DNA of 64,000 nt from Chitinophaga pinensis (GCA_945901065.1 CAMDKI010000001.1:434001-498000), one strand, 5' to 3'; positions 36,849 to 44,667 are shown, numbered from the stretch's first letter. Numbers and translations: made by a program. Notes: generated by a model from the sequence alone, not told the origin.

Positions 36849-37352
36849 CTATTGTAAAGAAGTAATTACCTGCTTTACCCTTTCCTGTAACCCACCTTGC
36901 ACATATATGTAAGGCACGTGGTTGGCATCTAACAAATTGCGGTATATGTCGGTAAAGTGCGCCCTTTGGTTGGGGTGCTCGCGCAATGAGTCGGTTTCGT
37001 AAGGGATGTCGTAATCGGTTACAATGTGCAGGTGGTACGAGCGTTGTTGTATTTCCCTTTCAATCCACTCTGGGGTGGTTTTATAAGAGTTGTCCATCCA
37101 TACTTTTATAACCCACAGATTGGTATCGCAAAACAAGTAAGGAGCCTCTGCACTGGCAACAGCTTCATCTTCCAACGATAGTTGCCCGCGGGCAATAGCT
37201 TGCACATCTAATGCTGTGTATGGTTGCTTTAATTTTCCTAAATATTCTCGGGCAAACTCGGGCACAAAAGGGCAGTTGTAGGCCATTGCCAATGCCTCTG
37301 TTAATACTGATTTTCCGGTGCACTCAGCACCTACAATCGCTATTTTTCTCAT
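36849..37352 (-). CDS. NadR-like AAA ATPase / ribosylnicotinamide kinase-type protein
   Basis: 167 residues from the ATG at 37352, which overlaps the pnuC stop as ATGA; the frame is open five codons upstream. Walker A is GAECTGKS (residues 8-15). FCDTNLWVIKVW resembles the DTD/DTN strand of NadR kinase domains, and a lid region (NQRAHFTDIYRNLLD) follows. In NadR this domain phosphorylates nicotinamide riboside to NMN, trapping it after uptake by PnuC. The adenylyltransferase and repressor domains of NadR are absent. The operon also holds a YkoF-like thiamine-binding type protein, so a different vitamin is possible. Confidence 0.85.
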   Translation of the reverse strand: MRKIAIVGAECTGKSVLTEALAMAYNCPFVPEFAREYLGKLKQPYTALDVQAIARGQLSLEDEAVASAEAPYLFCDTNLWVIKVWMDNSYKTTPEWIEREIQQRSYHLHIVTDYDIPYETDSLREHPNQRAHFTDIYRNLLDANHVPYIYVQGGLQERVKQVITSLQ

Positions 37353-37951
37353 GCCGCTTGGCTCCATTCAAGGGCCCCGTAGATAGATAAAATGGTATAC
37401 ACCAAAAACAACAATGCCGTTAGGTACATACGCCTACCAGCGTATAAAAATATAGAAACGGTATCAATAACTATCCAATAATACCAATTATCTGTAATAG
37501 CCCACACCATCATAAACGTGGCAATAATGCTAAACACGGCGGTAAATGTATCTACACCTGGCCAAAAGGCATTAGTATATTTTCTTAATAGCCAAGCCAA
37601 TGCTGAGCTGCTCAATAACCCAGTAATAATGGCTATTACATGGTTTTGCCAAGGCCAGGTTTTATAGCCTTCTGTGGTAGCTGCCCCCCAAGTGAGCCAC
37701 CCGTAAACGGCAATGGCCACGTAAAATAGGTGCAAGGCCGTTTCGGCATATAGGCGCTTAGTGTAGCACAAATAGATGAATATACCAGAGCTTAAAATAG
37801 CAGCTGGCCAACACCAGATAATGCCGTAGGTAATGAGCACTGTATAAGAAGCCCCCAACGCAACTGCAATTGCCTCTAAAACAAAATCGGGCCACGATGA
37901 TGGCTTAAGAGCAGCCACTGGGGCATCTAATATATTGTTGGTGTTGCTCAC
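37349..37951 (-). CDS. pnuC: PnuC-family vitamin transporter
   Basis: 200 residues with about seven membrane helices. The segment AETALHLFYVAIAVYGWLTW is the PnuC signature (family members read ETxLQxFYxxxxxYGWxxW), and a second tryptophan-rich repeat DNWYYWIVIDTVSIFLY follows. PnuC proteins are facilitators for nicotinamide riboside; relatives PnuT and PnuX carry thiamine and riboflavin. The kinase gene next to it fits trapping by phosphorylation. Both ends overlap neighbours by 4 bp, so all three genes are translationally coupled. Confidence 0.92.
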   Translation of the reverse strand: MSNTNNILDAPVAALKPSSWPDFVLEAIAVALGASYTVLITYGIIWCWPAAILSSGIFIYLCYTKRLYAETALHLFYVAIAVYGWLTWGAATTEGYKTWPWQNHVIAIITGLLSSSALAWLLRKYTNAFWPGVDTFTAVFSIIATFMMVWAITDNWYYWIVIDTVSIFLYAGRRMYLTALLFLVYTILSIYGALEWSQAA

Positions 37952-38217
37952 TTCAGTATTTCGGGTAGGTTTTCCTTGCTTCGGTCGGCACCAATTAGCT
38001 TAATCAGGAGCACTGCTTTACCGCTCTCAAACACGGTTTTACTCTCGGCAGTTAAGGCTGCCATAACGGTATCATATTCGCCAAACACTTGAGTGCTCAT
38101 GCCATTGGTTTCTACGCGTAAACCATCATACTGCCTCAATTTCAGGATGTACTCAATAATTACCTCCTCATAATTCTCATGCAGCGGATATAGGCTTATT
38201 TCGGCTGTGGTTTTCAT
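37948..38217 (-). CDS. YkoF/MTH1187-like vitamin-binding protein
   Basis: 89 residues, one small alpha/beta (ferredoxin-like) domain starting AEISLYPLHENYEEVIIEYI and with VETNGMSTQVFGEYD in the middle. That pattern fits the thiamine-binding/MTH1187-YkoF family, whose members bind thiamine or its pyrimidine. No signal peptide. First gene of the operon with pnuC and the NadR-like kinase gene; its stop overlaps the pnuC start (ATGA). No TPP riboswitch is visible upstream. Confidence 0.78.
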   Translation of the reverse strand: MKTTAEISLYPLHENYEEVIIEYILKLRQYDGLRVETNGMSTQVFGEYDTVMAALTAESKTVFESGKAVLLIKLIGADRSKENLPEILK

Positions 38218-38223
38218 TTTATT

Positions 38224-38251
38224 AGTATCAAATAGTGAGTATCAAGTATCA
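38224..38251. repeat. Heptamer array C upstream of the vitamin operon
   Basis: Four 7-bp units in register: AGTATCA, AATAGTG, AGTATCA, AGTATCA. It ends 6 bp before the start codon of the YkoF-like gene and uses the same word as array D near lpdA. Confidence 0.65.
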
Positions 38252-38306
38252 AGATGTGGTACGATGAAGTTTTCACAAGGGGATAGCGGAAATTCTATAA
38301 TCTTTT

Positions 38307-38348
38307 AATTCTGAAAATTCTGATTCAGACTATCGACTGTGGACCGAA
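38307..38348. repeat. Heptamer array at the 3' end of the LD-carboxypeptidase gene
   Basis: Six 7-bp steps: AATTCTG, AAAATTC, TGATTCA, GACTATC, GACTGTG, GACCGAA. The array supplies the stop codon (38330-38332) and the last codons of the LD-carboxypeptidase gene. Confidence 0.5.
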
Positions 38349-39235
38349 AGCAAACTTACTAAATCTGTAGTTACTTCCAGCTTATGTGTGGCACCCATTA
38401 TCAAGGTACGGTTATCGTCAATATGCCCTGCTGGGAAACCGTAGCAGACGGGATAACCATACTTCGCCACCCGCTCTTGAATGATTTGGTAGGCATCTTT
38501 ACCAAACGGTATGGCATTGTCGCGCATATCGCTCATGCCACCTATAACCAGCCCAGCTAGGTGCTCCAGTTTGCCTGAGCGGTCTAGCTGATTCATCATC
38601 CGGTCAATATGGTATAGGTATTCGTCCAAGTCTTCTAAGAAAAGGATTTTGCCTTTGGTATCCATATCTGAGGTGCTGCCGCTAATGCTTATAAGCACCG
38701 AAAGGTTGCCACCAATTAGCTCGCCCTCGGCCACGCCCGCGCGGTTATATTCATGTGGCGCAATGGTATAGTCAAGCGCCTTGCCAGACAATGCTGTTCT
38801 AATGCTATCTAATGCCTCTGGGGTATTAGTTATGAAGCCCAATGGCATAGGCGCGTGCAGCGATGCAAACCCCAGTTTTTGCAAGTGCGCATGCAATACT
38901 GTTGAGTCGCTATAGCCTACTAACCACTTAGGGTTTTGATGAAAGTGTGTCCAATCCAGTTTATCCACTATCCGCACATTGCCATAGCCGCCGCGAGCGC
39001 TAACGATGGCCTTTACTTGTGGGTCGTCCAACAATTGCTGCATGTCGGCGGCACGTGCTTCGTCGGTGCCAGAGAACTGGTCAAATTCACCGCCAACGGT
39101 GTTGCCTAGTTTTACACGGTAGCCCCAGCTTTCAAATAAGGCAATAGCTGGCTTTAACTCTGCAGCGGTCATTTTACGTGCCGGACAAGTTATGCCAACT
39201 AAATCGTTGGGTTTAAGGGGTGGGGGAGTAGTCAT
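38330..39235 (-). CDS. ldcA: LD-carboxypeptidase (S66 family)
   Basis: 301 residues. Removes the terminal D-Ala from muramoyl tetrapeptides in murein recycling, cytoplasmic. S66 marks: nucleophile S109 in WLVGYSDST after SARGGYGNVRI, the late GLVIGGM segment, and the His of CYGFPAGHIDD. Starts in an ATGA overlap with the SMUG2-like gene. The last few residues (VHSR) and the stop codon are written in a heptamer array, so the natural C-terminus may have been slightly altered. Confidence 0.92.
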   Translation of the reverse strand: MTTPPPLKPNDLVGITCPARKMTAAELKPAIALFESWGYRVKLGNTVGGEFDQFSGTDEARAADMQQLLDDPQVKAIVSARGGYGNVRIVDKLDWTHFHQNPKWLVGYSDSTVLHAHLQKLGFASLHAPMPLGFITNTPEALDSIRTALSGKALDYTIAPHEYNRAGVAEGELIGGNLSVLISISGSTSDMDTKGKILFLEDLDEYLYHIDRMMNQLDRSGKLEHLAGLVIGGMSDMRDNAIPFGKDAYQIIQERVAKYGYPVCYGFPAGHIDDNRTLIMGATHKLEVTTDLVSLLSVHSR

Positions 39236-39930
39236 AGTTTGCTGTTAAACGCATTCAAATACCGCTGTACATACTCTTGCATATGCTTTTGCTTATACTG
39301 CACTACAAATCTTGGGTGGTCGAGCGCTACGATTTGGCCAAAAAGTTGATGCTTGTCATTGAAACGGGTCAAAAATTCCACGTTTTTGCCAGAGCCCATG
39401 CAGTATACCGTTTCGGTATCGAGTCCTAAGGTAATTTGTTGCTTTAAGGTTTCGAGTATAAATGGTTCAACGGCAGTTTGCAGGTCTTTTCGGTCGTAAT
39501 AGTTAAAATTTACCCACTTGCCTGCATCGTTGTGTTTAATAAAACCCAATGGGCAAATGGAATTGATATAAAAATCAGCATAGAAACGCTCCGCGCCCCC
39601 GTATGCTTTTATCACTTCATAGATAAAAACCGATGAAGGTTCATGAGAACTAAACTTGGTAAACGGTATGCCACATTCCTCGTTTAAACGCTTGGTATCC
39701 GTAAAAGGCAGGCCCGTAACGCCGGCACCCAAGCGGCCAGGGTTAATGCCCAATATCAGTTTGCGTGGGTGGTTGTCGTTGTAGTATTTGTGGTAAAATC
39801 GGTCGGTAATGTCGGCAATATCATCCGCATGTTCGCCTTTAAACGGGTTCATTACATCAATTCCATCGGGCAGCTTGGCATCCAAATGGAGGTTGTTGTT
39901 GAATTGAATGATTTTGTCGGCAAGTGTCAT
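39232..39930 (-). CDS. SMUG2-like (DUF4918) uracil-DNA glycosylase family protein
   Basis: 232 residues. Motif 1 is GINPGRLGAG (61-70), like the GMNPGPxG of SMUG1 enzymes; a strand YINSICPLGF and motif 2-like LDHPRFVVQY follow. The family (DUF4918, found mostly in Bacteroidota) belongs to the uracil-DNA glycosylase fold and removes uracil or related bases from DNA. Promoter ends 4 nt before the ATG. Its stop overlaps the LD-carboxypeptidase start, so the two form an operon, with no obvious functional link. Confidence 0.85.
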   Translation of the reverse strand: MTLADKIIQFNNNLHLDAKLPDGIDVMNPFKGEHADDIADITDRFYHKYYNDNHPRKLILGINPGRLGAGVTGLPFTDTKRLNEECGIPFTKFSSHEPSSVFIYEVIKAYGGAERFYADFYINSICPLGFIKHNDAGKWVNFNYYDRKDLQTAVEPFILETLKQQITLGLDTETVYCMGSGKNVEFLTRFNDKHQLFGQIVALDHPRFVVQYKQKHMQEYVQRYLNAFNSKL

Positions 39931-39934
39931 GGAG

Positions 39935-39942
39935 CAAATATA
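39935..39942 (-). promoter_or_regulatory. -7 element (TATATTTG) 4 nt ahead of the SMUG2-like gene
   Basis: Exact TAnnTTTG on the minus strand ending 4 nt before the ATG at 39930. Confidence 0.6.
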
Positions 39943-39946
39943 CCGA

Positions 39947-40010
39947 TGCTAATTTGAAAATTTGGAATGAGCTGACCTGCTTGTCTGCTGGCAGGTTTGA
40001 AAATGGCATT
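39947..40010. repeat. Composite intergenic repeat with palindrome, copy 2
   Basis: TGCTAATTTGAAAATT (39947-39962) is an exact inverted copy of 32523-32538. It is followed by the palindrome ACCTGC...GCAGGT (39975-39996) and a second TTTGAAAAT word after it, as if the palindrome had been inserted into a TTTGAAAAT repeat. Confidence 0.6.
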
Positions 40011-40449
40011 AATTGGTTATGTGAAACCTCTAAGAACTGGTTGTGATGCGCTGACTATTGGGATGCATCGGCTGCCGAATTTAACGAAAATAACAACATT
40101 AGTAAGGCTAACTACTATCAGTTGCAATGATAAAGAGGTACAAGGATAGTTTATCTACTTTTATTTCTTGGTCTTACCCGCCGCCGAGGCATTTATAGGT
40201 TTGGTTGATTGTAGGCAATGGGCATGTATTGTAAAACAGTGCAGGATTCGTTAGATTAATGGATAGATTGGATTAAACAAACTGAGTTTTGAAATTCGCA
40301 AAGCCCTCTCCGCTAGATGGACTTTGTTGGGGATGGTTATTCAGTTATAGGAATGCGGAACGGTTGGGTTTATACGCTCAGAATATGAGCGAGAAACTGA
40401 GTCCCTTTTTGTTCACAAATCTAACAGGTTCAAATTCCAGAAGGATAAA

Positions 40450-41838
40450 TTACTCAACTGCATCATTCAGCGCTATCTCGGCTGGCTCTGGCTCTTCAAA
40501 GTCATTCTCCCACCAAGCTATTACATAAGTAGCTAGGCAGTTGCCGATAACGTTTACCGAGGTGCGGGCCATATCCATCAACTCATCGATGGCGAGTATT
40601 AGGAAGATAGGCTCAATAGGTAGGCCAAACTGCACGGCTGTGCCCAGCAAGATAATAAGCGATGCCCGCGGCACGCCTGCCACGCCCTTGCTGGTAAGCA
40701 TTAAGGTAAATACGATTAATAGCTGTTGCCCAATACTAAGGTCGATACCGGCCACATTGGCCACAAATATGGTGGCAAGGCTTAGGTATAGCGTGGTGCC
40801 ATCCAAGTTGAAACTATAACCCATGGGCATTACAAAGGCCACTATGCGCTTGGGTACCCTCATGCTCACCATGGCTTCCATGGCTTTGGGCAAGGCCGCT
40901 TCGCTGCTGGTGGTGGCGAAAGCAATAGAAACGGGTTCGGCCATTACTTTGATAAATTGGATGATGGGCATGCGCACGACCAAAGCAATAATGAGCAATA
41001 GGCCTAAGAATACAAGCAAAGCCCCATACAATGTGAATAAGAGCTTGAACAGCGGTTGCAGCACACCTATGCCCATGTGCCCGACCGTGACCGCCATGGC
41101 GGCACCAATGGCAAACGGTGCAAAGTACATCACCACATTGGTAAACTTAAACATGGTTTCTGATAGGCTCTCGGCGAAATTGAGCAGCGGCTGGCGCTTC
41201 TGCGTTTCTTTTACCAGCGCAAGGCCAATACCAAAAAGCACACTAAACATCACTATTTGCAGCACCTGGCCTTCTGCTATCGATTTGGCAATATTTTCTG
41301 GGAAGGAGTGCAGTATAATCTGGTCCCAAGTTTGGGGCTCGGCAGCGGGTAGTTCTTCTTGTGCCAAGCCGGCTACGCTAAGCCCTTTTCCTGCTCCTGT
41401 AAAGTTGATGGCCGCCAGCCCGATAAACAAGGCAATGGTGGTAACTACCTCAAAGTACAGCAATGATTTCCAAGCCATTCGCCCCACTTGCTTTAGGTTG
41501 CTGTGCCCCGCAATACCCACCACTAGCGTACCGAAAATGAGCGGTGCAATAATGGTTTTGATAAGCTTTAGAAAGATTTTACTGATGACCTTAAGGTGCT
41601 GCGAAAACTCTGGGAAATCGTGCCCAACTTCGGCACCGAGCACCATACTCAACAATATCCAAGTAGTGAGGCTTTTACGTCGGAAAGCAAATGCAACCAA
41701 TACTGCTATTGACAACCAACGCAGCACGGTAAGCGCCGGTGTTGAAATAGCCAGGGCGTCAATCTCATTAAAATATGTAAGCAAGCTGGTAATGGCCAAT
41801 GCTCCAAGACCAGCTATCACCAGGTATGAATTTTTCAT
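40450..41838 (-). CDS. Dicarboxylate/amino acid:cation symporter (DAACS family)
   Basis: About 462 residues from the ATG at 41838 (MKNSYLVIAG); the frame is open 11 codons more. Inner-membrane transporter with eight helices and two hairpins. Family motifs: the serine-rich HP1 FATTSSEAALPKAM, FNLDGTTLYLS and the late segment with MARTSVNVIGN that binds substrate. Takes up aspartate, glutamate or C4-dicarboxylates with H+ or Na+. Two extra N-terminal helices precede the usual start. Ends in an acidic tail (FEEPEPAE). Confidence 0.94.
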   Translation of the reverse strand: MKNSYLVIAGLGALAITSLLTYFNEIDALAISTPALTVLRWLSIAVLVAFAFRRKSLTTWILLSMVLGAEVGHDFPEFSQHLKVISKIFLKLIKTIIAPLIFGTLVVGIAGHSNLKQVGRMAWKSLLYFEVVTTIALFIGLAAINFTGAGKGLSVAGLAQEELPAAEPQTWDQIILHSFPENIAKSIAEGQVLQIVMFSVLFGIGLALVKETQKRQPLLNFAESLSETMFKFTNVVMYFAPFAIGAAMAVTVGHMGIGVLQPLFKLLFTLYGALLVFLGLLLIIALVVRMPIIQFIKVMAEPVSIAFATTSSEAALPKAMEAMVSMRVPKRIVAFVMPMGYSFNLDGTTLYLSLATIFVANVAGIDLSIGQQLLIVFTLMLTSKGVAGVPRASLIILLGTAVQFGLPIEPIFLILAIDELMDMARTSVNVIGNCLATYVIAWWENDFEEPEPAEIALNDAVE

Positions 41839-41960
41839 AGGCTGTAAAAATGGTAATTTTTTTTGGAGCACCTATTCAAGCACCAGAAAAAATCAAAAAA
41901 CCAAGTATTATTACCATACCTCTTTGACTGCTATTTTAAATGTTGCAGAAAAAAAACTTT

Positions 41961-41988
41961 GGTCCGTCTACTGTGGTCCGTTGACTAC
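41961..41988. repeat. Heptamer array G at the lpdA stop codon
   Basis: Four 7-bp units: GGTCCGT, CTACTGT, GGTCCGT, TGACTAC. The lpdA stop codon (41985-41987) is inside the last unit. Confidence 0.6.
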
Positions 41989-43373
41989 AAATGTATCACT
42001 TCCCCGTAAGCGGCCGCGGCGGCTTCCATAATGGCTTCGCTCATGGTTGGGTGTGGGTGAATGCTCTTGATCATTTCGTGGCCAGTGGTTTCCAGTTTGC
42101 GGGCTACCACTATTTCGGCTATCATTTCGGTTACGTTGGCACCAATCATGTGTGCACCTAGTAGTTCGCCGTATTTTGCATCGAAAATAAGCTTCACAAA
42201 GCCACTGCGCGCACCAGCGGCCGTAGCCTTACCCGATGCCGTAAAAGGAAACTTACCCACCTTTAACTCATATCCCGCCTCTTTGGCCTTTGCTTCGGTA
42301 TAGCCTACGCTGGCAATCTCTGGCTGGCTGTAAGTGCAGCCAGGTATGTTGTTGTAGTTAATCGGTTCTGGGTGATGGCCTGCAAAAGCCTCTACGCAAG
42401 TAATACCCTCTGCCGATGCCACGTGGGCCAAGGCTTGGCCTTTTACCACATCGCCAATGGCATAATAGCCTTCTACGTTGGTGCGGTAATATTCATCCAC
42501 GGCAATGAGGCCTTTATCTACTTTAATGCCAACTTCCTCCAAGCCAATGTTTTCAATATTTGGGGTAAAACCCACAGCGGAAAGTACAATGTCAGCTTGC
42601 AGTTCTTCTGTGCCTTTGCTGGTTTTTACGGTAGCTTTTACACCGTCGCCTTTGGTATCCAGGCTTTCTACACTGGCACTGGTCATTACCTTAATGCCCG
42701 CTTTGCGAAACTGGCGCTCCAGCTCTTTGCTTACTTCTTCATCCTCAACAGGCACCAAACGCGGCAAGTACTCTACAATGGTTACTTCGGTACCCATGGT
42801 GCGGTAAAAGTAGGCAAACTCCACGCCAATGGCGCCAGCACCTACTATTATCAAGCTCTTAGGCTGCGTGGGCAATACCATGGCTTGGCGGTAGCCTACT
42901 ACTTTTTTGCCGTCTTGCTTCAGGTTTGGCAGCTCTTTGCTGCGGCCACCGGTGGCAATAATGATGTGTTTGGCAATATACTCGGTAGTTTTTCCATCAG
43001 CACCCGTCACGGCCACTTTCTTGCCTGGTTTTACTTTTCCTTCACCAGCAATCACCTCAATTTTGTTCTTTTTTAGGAGGAACTGCACGCCGTTGCTCAT
43101 TTGGCCCGCCACATCGCGGCTGCGCTTAACTACCGCGCCAAAGTCCGCCTCGCCACCTTGCACCTTGATACCGTAGTCGGCGGCATGGCTTAGGTATTCA
43201 AATACCTGGGCACTCTTCAGCAATGCTTTGGTAGGTATACAGCCCCAATTGAGGCAAACGCCACCTAGTTCAGCTTTTTCTATTACGGCCGTTTTTAAGC
43301 CTAATTGCGAAGCGCGTATAGCTGCTACATATCCTCCGGGGCCGCTGCCCACTACTATTACATCAAAATTCAT
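41985..43373 (-). CDS. lpdA: Dihydrolipoyl dehydrogenase
   Basis: 462 residues. E3 flavoprotein of pyruvate, 2-oxoglutarate or branched-chain dehydrogenase complexes; reoxidises dihydrolipoamide with NAD. FAD site VGSGPGGYVAAIRA, redox disulfide C40-x4-C45 (GGVCLNWGC), NAD site VGAGAIGVEFA and catalytic H441/E446 in HPHPTMSE. E1 and E2 genes are not adjacent. The stop codon lies in heptamer array G. Confidence 0.97.
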   Translation of the reverse strand: MNFDVIVVGSGPGGYVAAIRASQLGLKTAVIEKAELGGVCLNWGCIPTKALLKSAQVFEYLSHAADYGIKVQGGEADFGAVVKRSRDVAGQMSNGVQFLLKKNKIEVIAGEGKVKPGKKVAVTGADGKTTEYIAKHIIIATGGRSKELPNLKQDGKKVVGYRQAMVLPTQPKSLIIVGAGAIGVEFAYFYRTMGTEVTIVEYLPRLVPVEDEEVSKELERQFRKAGIKVMTSASVESLDTKGDGVKATVKTSKGTEELQADIVLSAVGFTPNIENIGLEEVGIKVDKGLIAVDEYYRTNVEGYYAIGDVVKGQALAHVASAEGITCVEAFAGHHPEPINYNNIPGCTYSQPEIASVGYTEAKAKEAGYELKVGKFPFTASGKATAAGARSGFVKLIFDAKYGELLGAHMIGANVTEMIAEIVVARKLETTGHEMIKSIHPHPTMSEAIMEAAAAAYGEVIHL

Positions 43374-43414
43374 CGGTAAAGGTGCTTTGTTGCGAGGGCT
43401 AAATTACGGGTTTT

Positions 43415-43442
43415 AGTATCAAGTACCGAGTATCAAGTAGCA
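43415..43442. repeat. Heptamer array D upstream of lpdA
   Basis: Four 7-bp units in register: AGTATCA, AGTACCG, AGTATCA, AGTAGCA. Shares the word AGTATCA with array C at 38224. Confidence 0.65.
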
Positions 43443-43540
43443 AGACTGGCTAAAATGTTGTAAGGGCGTAATTCAAAACTTGTTTTAACATGCTTGGCCT
43501 GTCAAATTAAGGTAGCAAGAAATTAAAGGTGGAAACGAGC

Positions 43541-43740
43541 GTGTCATCCTGAGCTTGTCGAAGGGTGCGTGCGCTGGCTTGTTGGGACGGGTAGGATGTT
43601 TAGGGATTGAGATTATCAGTTTGCGTCAAAAGTAGTCGTTAAATTTTGAATTCAATTCTCATCGCAAATGCCCACCTCCGCTGAAAAAGCTATGGCGGGT
43701 TAGCATTCCCGCGCACCCTTTGACAAGCTCAGGATGACAC
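43541..43740. repeat. REPIN-like element with 29-bp inverted ends
   Basis: Left arm 43541-43569 (begins GTGTCATCCTGAGCTTG) and right arm 43712-43740 (ends CTCAGGATGACAC) are reverse complements over 29 bp with one difference, separated by 142 bp. The word TCATCCTGAGCTTGTCGAAGG is a familiar dispersed intergenic repeat in bacterial genomes. The pair could form one long hairpin. Confidence 0.8.
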
Positions 43741-43761
43741 ACAATGTTCGTTACGGTTAAA

Positions 43762-44667
43762 TCATCCCACCTGCTTCTCAATAAACGGTATTACCCCACC
43801 CACTTCCGCAGTTTTAAACCAAGTAATTCCCTCCATTCTATTCAGCCAAGTTTTTTGCCGCTTGGCGTAGTGGCGGCTGTTTCGTTTTATTAGGCGTATG
43901 GCTTCGGGTAAGTCGTAATCACCTTCAAAGTGGTGCATTAGCTCTTCATAACCTACCGTTTGTAAGGCTTGTTGGTTTTTGTGGGGCAGAAACTGGCGGG
44001 CCTCCTCCAGCAATCCTTGCTCTAGCATCATATCCACCCTAGCATCAATGCGGTCATACAAAGCTTCTTTGGGCCATTCCAAACCGATAAGAATAGGAGT
44101 GAAGCCCCGCAGCTTGGCCTGTCCACTGCGGAAACTACTATAAGGCTTGCCACTAGCTCGGCAAACTTCTAGTGCGCGCGTTAACCGTGATGGGTTTTGC
44201 TTGTCAACAACACCATAAAAGTCGGGGTCGAGGCGTAGCACTTCTTGTTGCAGCCAAGCTAATCCTTTGGTATCAAAGTCATTGCGCACCTGCAGGCGCA
44301 CTTCAATTGGTATGTCCGGGAACTCATCCAACCCCTGCAGCAATGCTTGCACATACAGCCCTGTGCCACCAGCCAGCACTACTACATCGTGGGTTTGGTA
44401 TAGCTCATTGAGCAATACCAGCGATTCTCGCTCAAATTGTCCTGCGTTGTATGCTTCGGTAATATCTAGGGTATCAATAAAATGATGGGGTGCTTGCGCG
44501 CGTTCTTCGGGTGTGGCCTTAGCGGTGCCAATATTCAAGCCTTGGTATAGCTGGCGCGAATCGGCAGAAAGAATGTGCGTATTGAAATGCTGGGCAATCT
44601 GAATAGCTAAAGAGGTTTTGCCGCTGGCTGTTGGGCCCAATACGCAAACCAAATATTTGGTTGCCAT
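43762..44667 (-). CDS. miaA: tRNA dimethylallyltransferase
   Basis: 301 residues, normal length. Adds dimethylallyl to A37 of tRNAs reading UNN codons. P-loop LGPTASGKTSLAI at residues 10-22, then SADSRQLYQGLNIGTAK, VVLAGGTGLYVQALLQG, and ENPSRLTRALEV-like NPSRLTRALEVCR; ends with RNSRHYAKRQKTWLNRM, the conserved substrate-binding stretch. Follows the pRiA4b-like gene by 3 nt, in one operon. Confidence 0.97.
   Translation of the reverse strand: MATKYLVCVLGPTASGKTSLAIQIAQHFNTHILSADSRQLYQGLNIGTAKATPEERAQAPHHFIDTLDITEAYNAGQFERESLVLLNELYQTHDVVVLAGGTGLYVQALLQGLDEFPDIPIEVRLQVRNDFDTKGLAWLQQEVLRLDPDFYGVVDKQNPSRLTRALEVCRASGKPYSSFRSGQAKLRGFTPILIGLEWPKEALYDRIDARVDMMLEQGLLEEARQFLPHKNQQALQTVGYEELMHHFEGDYDLPEAIRLIKRNSRHYAKRQKTWLNRMEGITWFKTAEVGGVIPFIEKQVG

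Larger units (their letters stand above)
39931..40449. other. Gene-free stretch between the glycosylase gene and the symporter gene
   Basis: 519 bp with the glycosylase promoter at its left end, then composite repeat copy 2 (39947-40010), then sequence without a convincing open frame. A small hairpin (40375-40380 with 40386-40391) has no T-run. A run near 40255-40280 rich in GATT words may be another degraded repeat. No tRNA or known RNA seen. Confidence 0.4.
43374..43761. other. Gene-free stretch between lpdA and miaA
   Basis: 388 bp upstream of lpdA. It holds heptamer array D (43415-43442) and a 200-bp REPIN-like inverted repeat (43541-43740). The first 40 bp upstream of lpdA contain no exact -7 element; TAATTTAG on the minus strand near 43400 is the closest. 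Confidence 0.5.

Noticed and set aside
38218-38329. TPP riboswitch upstream of the YkoF-like/pnuC operon
   Set aside because: The conserved CTGAGA and the second helix words are missing; the space holds a heptamer array.
40427-40438. GGTTCAAATTCC, like a tRNA T-loop
   Set aside because: The flanks do not form a T-stem and no acceptor, D or anticodon arm can be built around it.
40823-42031. Open frame of about 400 codons on the plus strand
   Set aside because: It lies antisense to the symporter and the end of lpdA; the protein is rich in M, S, T, N without a recognisable fold, and both minus-strand genes are certain.
38224-43442. CRISPR-like repeats
   Set aside because: The 7-bp units have no spacers, vary in sequence, and no cas genes are present.
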